The translations under genes and the position numbers were made by a program. Shown here in pieces: positions 59,436 to 64,000 of a stretch of 64,000 nt of DNA (positions within the stretch are counted from its first letter, which is position 1; each line of letters opens with the position of its first letter). This stretch comes from Marivita cryptomonadis (GTDB lineage: Bacteria; Pseudomonadota; Alphaproteobacteria; Rhodobacterales; Rhodobacteraceae): assembly GCF_002115725.1 (NCBI RefSeq), contig NZ_JFKD01000013.1, positions 1 to 64,000 on the forward strand, in the 5' to 3' direction. Under the pieces are notes generated by a model. The model worked only from the letters and a program-made list of their open reading frames with translations, did no database searches and was not told the origin of the DNA.

Positions 59436-60148
59436 GTCACCATGGCCGCAGGCAGGGTCAGTTTGTCGGCAGGTGTCTTGCCGTTAAAGCCCGCTTGAAT
59501 CGCGGTGGCGTCATATTCGGTGCGAATCCAGTCCTCAAACCCGATGGGTTGCCTTGCGTTACGCGCGGCGTAGACCTCAAGAATGTAGTCCTGCACGCCG
59601 GTCGCTGTGAAATCGAGGTGTATGTACTTCAACGAAAGCTGCTTGCGCGCGACTTCGACAGGTTGGTTTTCGAACACCATCAGATAAAGCGCCGACACAA
59701 ACCCGGCGCGGTCCGCACCGGACTTGCAGTGAAACACAAACGGCTTCTCTGCGATCCGCAATGTGTCGATCACATGCACGATCTTCTTGCGGCTGACCGC
59801 ATTGCGCGCTTGCAGCTTGGCGTTCAGAAGCCGCAGGCCCAACGCCTCGCAGGTTTCCTTCTCAAACAGGTAATGGGCGTATTTGTCTTCGCCGCGCAGG
59901 TTCACGACGGTCTTGATGCCCATCGCCTTGTATTTCTCGAACCGCGCATGGGTTGGCTGGTTCGACCGATACACGCCCGGCGCGATCTCATAGAAATTGG
60001 TCCAGAAGGTGCGCAAGAAGGCGTGATCGAACACGTGGTAGTGAAACGTGGACCAGCGCCGCGCACGGGGATCGGTGATGTCCTTGCCAAAGGACCGACG
60101 CAGTTTGCGTTCTGCATCTTCGATCTTTGTCCAAAGTCGTCCCAGCAT
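59432..60148 (-). CDS. Dual-specificity/tyrosine phosphatase-like protein
   Basis: A 238-aa cytoplasmic protein with the CX5R phosphatase loop HCKSGADRAG (C141 to R147). The upstream part FYEIAPGVYRSNQPTHARFEKYKAMGIKTVVNLRGE is typical of the bacterial DSP/PTP family. Residues 1-40 carry a basic segment (AERKLRRSFGKD). It is the first gene of a two-gene operon with the MsbA-type exporter. A lipid-phosphate or protein substrate is possible; context with a lipid-type exporter favours envelope metabolism (inference). Confidence 0.87.
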   Translation of the reverse strand: MLGRLWTKIEDAERKLRRSFGKDITDPRARRWSTFHYHVFDHAFLRTFWTNFYEIAPGVYRSNQPTHARFEKYKAMGIKTVVNLRGEDKYAHYLFEKETCEALGLRLLNAKLQARNAVSRKKIVHVIDTLRIAEKPFVFHCKSGADRAGFVSALYLMVFENQPVEVARKQLSLKYIHLDFTATGVQDYILEVYAARNARQPIGFEDWIRTEYDATAIQAGFNGKTPADKLTLPAAMVT

Positions 60149-60293
60149 TCGGTCCCTTTCGCGTCAGGCGCGGATGTAGAGACTGCAACGCGCGCTGGCA
60201 AGCACCGCGCGTTATTGACGGCGCGGCTGGGCGGGGTAGGGTGCGCCCGAACCTGCCTTTCTGCAGGACACCCCCATCCGTTCGAGGTTGCTC

Positions 60294-61490
60294 ATGTCAC
60301 TTGCCAATGGTCGCACGTATCTTGCCATTCCCGGTCCCTCTGTTGTGCCGGATGCTGTTCTGAGGTCAATGCACCGTGCCTCTCCCAATATTTACGAGGG
60401 CGAGCTGCCCGATATGATGCCCAACCTCGTGCGCGACCTGAAACGCGTGGCGCGCACCGACGGGCATGTGGCGATCTATATCAGCAACGGGCATGGCGCG
60501 TGGGAAGCGGCATTGGCGAACACGGTCGGCGTCGGGGAAAAGGTGCTGGTGTTGGCCACCGGGTTCTTTGCGATGGCGTGGAGCCGCATTGCCGAGGCGC
60601 GCGGGATCGAGGTCGACGTGCTGGATTTCGGCAATGGCGGCACCTTTGATCTGGCGCGGGTCGAGGAGGCGCTGAAGGCCGATAGCGCCCATGCCTACAA
60701 AGCAGTGATGGCTGTGCATGTGGACACGTCCAGCTCCAACCGCAATGAATTTGCCCCGCTGCGCGCAATCCTTGACGAACTGGGGCATCCCGCGTTGCTG
60801 ATCGCTGATTGCATCGCCGCGATGGGCTGCGATCGGTTCGAGATGGACGCCTGGGGCGTCGATGTCGCGCTCACCGGATCACAAAAGGGGCTGATGTGTC
60901 CGCCGGGACTGGGCTTTGTGTTCTTCAATGACAAGGCGGCCGAGGGGCGTCGTCGGCTCAAGCATGTGAGCACCTACTGGGATTGGACAGCACGCGCCGC
61001 GCCCGAGGCGTTCTACCAATATTTCAGTGGCACAGCGCCGACGCATCACCTCTACGGTCTGCGCACCGCGCTCGACATGATCCACACCGAAGGGCTTGAG
61101 GCGATCTGGGCCCGCCACGCAACGCTCGCGCGTGCGATCTGGGCGGCGGTCGAACATTGGGGGCAAGATGGCCCTTTGCGGCTCAATATCTCTGATCCGG
61201 CGCTTCGCAGCCACGCGGTTACTGCAATGGCCATTGGCAAACCGCATGGCAAGGAACTGCGTCGCTGGTGTTCGGATCAGGCTGGTGTCACGTTGGGGAT
61301 CGGGTTGGGCATGGGGACCGATGAAGACCCGATGAGCGACGGTTTCTTCCGCTTTGGACATATGGGCCATGTCAATGCGCACATGATCCTCGGTCTCTTG
61401 GGATCGGTCGAGGCGGGACTTGGCACTTTGAATATTCCGCACCGGCCGGGCGGGGTGACCGAGGCGGCAAAGGTTATTTCAGGCGTCTGA
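60294..61490 (+). CDS. Class-V PLP aminotransferase (serine/alanine-glyoxylate type)
   Basis: A 398-aa PLP enzyme beginning MSLANGRTYLAIPGPSVVPD, with PLP-lysine K198 in LTGSQKGLMCPPGL and LLIADCIAAMGCDRFEMDAWGVD before it. It matches the aminotransferase family of SGAT/AGAT, which includes aspartate-glyoxylate aminotransferase (BhcA), but differs clearly from what I recall of BhcA. The ATG at 60294 follows GAGGTT; an in-frame TTG at 60288 is less likely. The glyoxylate-type partner fits the BhcR-like regulator 6 kb away only loosely. Confidence 0.87.
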   Translation: MSLANGRTYLAIPGPSVVPDAVLRSMHRASPNIYEGELPDMMPNLVRDLKRVARTDGHVAIYISNGHGAWEAALANTVGVGEKVLVLATGFFAMAWSRIAEARGIEVDVLDFGNGGTFDLARVEEALKADSAHAYKAVMAVHVDTSSSNRNEFAPLRAILDELGHPALLIADCIAAMGCDRFEMDAWGVDVALTGSQKGLMCPPGLGFVFFNDKAAEGRRRLKHVSTYWDWTARAAPEAFYQYFSGTAPTHHLYGLRTALDMIHTEGLEAIWARHATLARAIWAAVEHWGQDGPLRLNISDPALRSHAVTAMAIGKPHGKELRRWCSDQAGVTLGIGLGMGTDEDPMSDGFFRFGHMGHVNAHMILGLLGSVEAGLGTLNIPHRPGGVTEAAKVISGV

Positions 61491-61694
61491 TTTCCGCGGC
61501 CACTGGATTGCGCGGCTGGCCTTGTATTGGGCCAGCCGGGTGACGCCATAGTTCAAGACCCATCCAGAAAGGATGACGGCCATCAATCCGAATTGGGCCC
61601 AGATCACGCCAAAAATCCACAAAAGGTTGATGAAAATCAAAACGAGATTGGCGGTCGTATAATCCTCGACCCGCTTAGGATGGCGATGATCCAT
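61479..61694 (-). CDS. Small membrane protein, conserved-hypothetical type
   Basis: A 71-aa protein with two hydrophobic helices (about residues 15-32 and 36-52) and a basic C-terminus (QYKASRAIQWPRKSD). Its start MDHRHPKRVEDY is plausible, with weak ribosome site information. It overlaps the aminotransferase tail to tail by 12 bp. No function can be given. Confidence 0.65.
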   Translation of the reverse strand: MDHRHPKRVEDYTTANLVLIFINLLWIFGVIWAQFGLMAVILSGWVLNYGVTRLAQYKASRAIQWPRKSDA

Positions 61695-61811
61695 CTACAT
61701 CTCCACTCATGGTGCTTACACAGTTCTGCGACAGAATAGCGCAGAACCCTGCTCCGTCAGTGGGAATCTGAAGCAAACCAGCAAATTTTTCGTGAAGATC
61801 AGTGGCCGCGC

Positions 61812-62918
61812 CTATCTGCGCGCCGATTCAAGCGCTTTCGGCAGGGCCGTTTCAAAGATGTCGAGATCGGCAGGGCGCCCCGCGCTGATCCGAATCGCGC
61901 GATCTCCGGGTGACACGAACGGCATGCGCACGAACACCCCCTGTTCGATCAGCGCTGTCAGCACAGCCTTGGCAAACGCGCCGTCCTGCCCACAATCCAC
62001 GGTGACGAAATTTGTGGCAGAGGGCAGCGGTGACAGTCCGTTGGCCTTGGCAATTGACGCGATCCGGTCGCGTGCCTCGGCCACAAGTGCGATGACCTCA
62101 TCCAGCCAGGCGGTGTCTTCATAGGCGGCCAACGCGCCGGCCTGCGAAATACGGGACATTCCGAAATGGTTGCGGACCTTGTCGAAGCTCTTGATCAACT
62201 CAGGTGCGCCAATGCCATATCCAACCCGCGCACCGGCCATGCCGAAAGCTTTGGAAAAGGTGCGCATGCGGATCACACGCGGATCGTCCGCGTCGATCGT
62301 CGGAGCGGTGCCGTCCGGGGCGAATTCGATATAGGCCTCGTCCAGAAGCAACAGGGTGCCATCGGGCAACGCGTCCAGCGCCTTTTCGATCTTGGCACCG
62401 CTGTGCCAGCTGCCCATCGGATTGTCCGGGTTCGACAGGTAGACGATCTTTGCTTCGACCTCGGCCGCTTTGGCCATGAGCGCGTCGATGTCTTCGTGAT
62501 CATTGTGGAATGGCACTTTGTGCAGCGTCCCGCCAAAGCCCACAACGTGGTAATTGAACGTTGGGTAGGCGCCGTCCGAAGTGACCACCGGGTCACCGGG
62601 CGCGACCAGCAACCGCACAAGATATCCCAGTAACCCGTCGATACCTTCCCCGATGATGATGTTGTCGGGACGCACACCCATATGCTCCGAGATGGCGCGG
62701 ATCAGATCGTAATTCGTGGCATCCGCGTATTGCCAGCATTGCCCTGCCGCGTCCTGCATGGCGGCAACGGCAAAGGGCGATGGGCCAAAGACGCTTTCAT
62801 TCGCACCAAGCCGCGCAAGGAACGGCGCACCGCGTTGACGCTCCTGCACTTCGGGGCCGACGAACGGCACAGAGGAGGGCAGTTTGGCGATCAGGTCGGG
62901 ATATCTGGGTCCAGTCAT
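61812..62918 (-). CDS. HisC-like PLP aminotransferase (class I/II)
   Basis: A 368-aa fold-type-I aminotransferase. Signatures are RLGANESVFGPSP near the N-terminus, IIIGEGIDGLLGYLVRLL, YLSNPDNPMGSW, LLLDEAYIEF and the PLP lysine K223 in RTFSKAFGMAGARVGYG. Related enzymes use histidinol phosphate or aromatic amino acids. It stands apart from other his genes here, so the substrate remains open (HisC or an aromatic/other aminotransferase). The ATG at 62918 is preceded by a 375-bp gap. Confidence 0.87.
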   Translation of the reverse strand: MTGPRYPDLIAKLPSSVPFVGPEVQERQRGAPFLARLGANESVFGPSPFAVAAMQDAAGQCWQYADATNYDLIRAISEHMGVRPDNIIIGEGIDGLLGYLVRLLVAPGDPVVTSDGAYPTFNYHVVGFGGTLHKVPFHNDHEDIDALMAKAAEVEAKIVYLSNPDNPMGSWHSGAKIEKALDALPDGTLLLLDEAYIEFAPDGTAPTIDADDPRVIRMRTFSKAFGMAGARVGYGIGAPELIKSFDKVRNHFGMSRISQAGALAAYEDTAWLDEVIALVAEARDRIASIAKANGLSPLPSATNFVTVDCGQDGAFAKAVLTALIEQGVFVRMPFVSPGDRAIRISAGRPADLDIFETALPKALESARR

Positions 62919-63293
62919 GCCCCTGTCTATGCCAAGCGGGCGGGGTCAGAACAAGCACTGTTGAAAATCACCATGCAGAAACCTCGAGACCGCGCTCTGA
63001 ATTTTTATTGCGTCTCATGGGAGAAATCGCCGTCTGCGGCATTTGTGGCCGTTTTTCGCCGCAAGACGCAGGCGTTGGCGGGATGATGCCAGGAAAATGT
63101 ATAGATACCGTTCGCAATCTGCACGATTTAGAAGGACATTGTGGAACGCCCTACACGTCCTGCAATGTCGGGTCAGCACCTCTGACCCAATGTTTCGCGC
63201 GCGAAACAATAGGTCCAGACCGGACCTAACCCGTGCGCCTTGACCCGCCGGGGCCAAGCAGCCACTTATCGCTCAGAGCAGCAAGAGACCGAC
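62919..63293. other. Structured intergenic region upstream of the lolC-type gene
   Basis: A 375-bp stretch without a convincing gene; short frames on either strand lack ribosome sites and family features. Its last part holds three inverted repeats in a row (63171-63227). I see no tRNA or obvious terminator. The final 66 bp before the lolC-type start are plain. Confidence 0.5.
63171..63227. repeat. Three consecutive inverted repeats upstream of lolC-type gene
   Basis: GGTCAG-CACCT-CTGACC (63171-63187), the perfect 18-bp palindrome TGTTTCGCGCGCGAAACA (63191-63208) and AGGTCC-AGACC-GGACCT (63211-63227) follow each other with only 2-3 bp between. On RNA they would form three short hairpins; on DNA they could be paired regulator sites. 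There is no terminal T-run. Confidence 0.7.
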
Positions 63294-64000
63294 ATGGCCC
63301 AGACACCTCCCCCCTTTGCCCCGTTCGAATGGATGATCGCGTGGCGTTACCTGCGCGCCCGCCGTGCCGAGGGCGGGGTGAGTGTGATGACATGGATCAG
63401 CCTGATCGGCATCACGCTGGCCGTCTTTGCATTGATTGCGACCTTGGCGGTGCGTTCTGGGTTTCGGGCTGAATTCGTCGATACGATCCTCGGGTCCAAC
63501 GCACATGTGACGGTTTACTATAAGCAGCAGGCCGATGAGTTTGGCCGTTCGAGCCGCACAATTCAGGACTACGAGACCTTGGCGCAATCCGTGGCCGCAG
63601 TCCCCGGCGTCACCCGCGCAGCGCCTCTGGTCAAAGGGCAGGTGATGGCCACCGCCAACAGCCGAAACGCCGGGGTCGAGGTGTTCGGCATCTCGCCAGA
63701 CGACCTTCTCACGATTCCGCGGATTGCTGATCCCGAGACCGCACGCGGTGATCTGGTGCGCTTTGGCGAAGGCATCGCCATCGGCTCGGGTGTGGCGCGG
63801 GAACTTGGTGTTTCGCTGGGCGACAAGGTCAAGCTGATCTCGCCCGACGGGGTGCGCACCGCCTTCGGGACCAGCCCGCGTGTCAAGGCCTATGAGGTGG
63901 TCTATGTCTTCACCGCCGGGCGCTACGACATTGACCGAACCCGTGTCTACATGCCCTTTGGCGAGGCGCAGCTCTACTTCAACCGCGAAGGCGTTGCGGA
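63294..64000 (+). CDS. Lipoprotein-releasing ABC permease (LolC/LolE family), N-terminal part
   Basis: First 235 residues of the permease that extracts lipoproteins from the inner membrane for transfer to LolA. The start MAQTPPPFAPFEWMIAWRYLRARR is typical, followed by a long first helix (SLIGITLAVFALIATLAVRSG) and the start of the MacB/LolE periplasmic domain (residues about 65-235). The gene runs past the window end, so it has no stop here. A GAGACC lies before the ATG. LolC cannot be separated from LolE on this part. Confidence 0.9.
   Translation, partial: MAQTPPPFAPFEWMIAWRYLRARRAEGGVSVMTWISLIGITLAVFALIATLAVRSGFRAEFVDTILGSNAHVTVYYKQQADEFGRSSRTIQDYETLAQSVAAVPGVTRAAPLVKGQVMATANSRNAGVEVFGISPDDLLTIPRIADPETARGDLVRFGEGIAIGSGVARELGVSLGDKVKLISPDGVRTAFGTSPRVKAYEVVYVFTAGRYDIDRTRVYMPFGEAQLYFNREGVA

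Noticed and set aside
62919..63170. A missing gene, such as a proS-type gene often near lolC, in the gap before lolC
   Set aside because: No frame with aminoacyl-tRNA synthetase motifs is present; short frames there are not convincing.
1..64000. CRISPR arrays, insertion sequences, prophage
   Set aside because: No regularly spaced repeats, transposase or integrase motifs, or phage structural genes were seen by reading the window.

Overview
The window is about 64 kb of gene-dense chromosome from an alphaproteobacterium, most likely a marine Rhodobacterales (Roseobacter-group) species. The evidence is the GC-rich coding sequence, the choXWV/betIBA arrangement, a RamB/ScfR-type short-chain acyl regulator, a GapR-like (UPF0335) protein, a BhcR-like IclR regulator, many solute-binding-protein transporters (ABC, TRAP, TTT), and a dispersed intergenic element with a conserved GGCAAGATGAAG core. 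I saw no phage, insertion sequence, CRISPR array or rRNA. One tRNA-Thr(TGT) is present. The window opens inside an acetyl-CoA synthetase gene and closes inside a LolC/LolE-type permease gene; both are cut by the edges.

Layout. 0-7.2 kb: the acs 5' end, a strong terminator, a five-gene branched-chain-amino-acid-type ABC importer (all minus strand), then a divergent RamB/ScfR-like regulator with a palindrome in front of it. 7.3-11.7 kb: a plus-strand set of a stand-alone receiver, a small membrane protein, a sodium-solute-symporter histidine kinase and an orphan FliM-like protein. 11.7-13.9 kb: a reduced-sulfur module (DUF442 sulfurtransferase/phosphatase-like protein, two YeeE/YedE half-transporters, persulfide-dioxygenase-like metallo-beta-lactamase). 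14.0-20.7 kb: choline uptake (choXWV) divergent from choline oxidation to glycine betaine (betIBA), with a clear BetI-type operator between them. 20.7-25.4 kb: an AT-rich gap, then a Pqi/Let-type lipid-transport operon with PqiA split into two genes and an enlarged three-MCE PqiB carrying 109-residue tandem repeats. 25.4-28.6 kb: selenium-modified tRNA genes mnmH and fused selD, convergent.

29.4-33.4 kb: a universal stress protein followed by a tctCBA tripartite transporter. 33.6-42.5 kb: a catabolic block (acyl-CoA ligase, PanE-like reductase, RidA, IlvD/Edd dehydratase, SDR, TRAP transporter). 42.6-46.7 kb: an RND efflux pair. 46.9-50.3 kb: the least explained stretch, with two unrecognised proteins, tRNA-Thr, an NlpC/P60-like protein without signal peptide, and a GapR-like protein. 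50.3-55.1 kb: an intradiol dioxygenase, a FadB/FadJ-like protein that has lost key catalytic residues, gap, and a divergent BhcR-like IclR regulator. 55.1-64 kb: metF/metR, a cold-shock protein, an ArsC/Spx-like protein, a phosphatase-MsbA-like pair, two PLP aminotransferases, a cluster of three inverted repeats and the lolC-type gene.

How it fits together. Most of the window handles small carbon compounds: acetate activation with its regulator and sensor kinase, choline to betaine, tricarboxylates or sugar acids through TTT and TRAP importers, and acyl-CoA chemistry. The most system-like candidate is the 5.9-11.7 kb set, where a transporter-type kinase, an outputless receiver and a flagellar-switch-like protein lie in one direction next to short-chain acyl metabolism. 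The most sharply supported anomaly is the FadB/FadJ-like protein with substitutions at both active sites.
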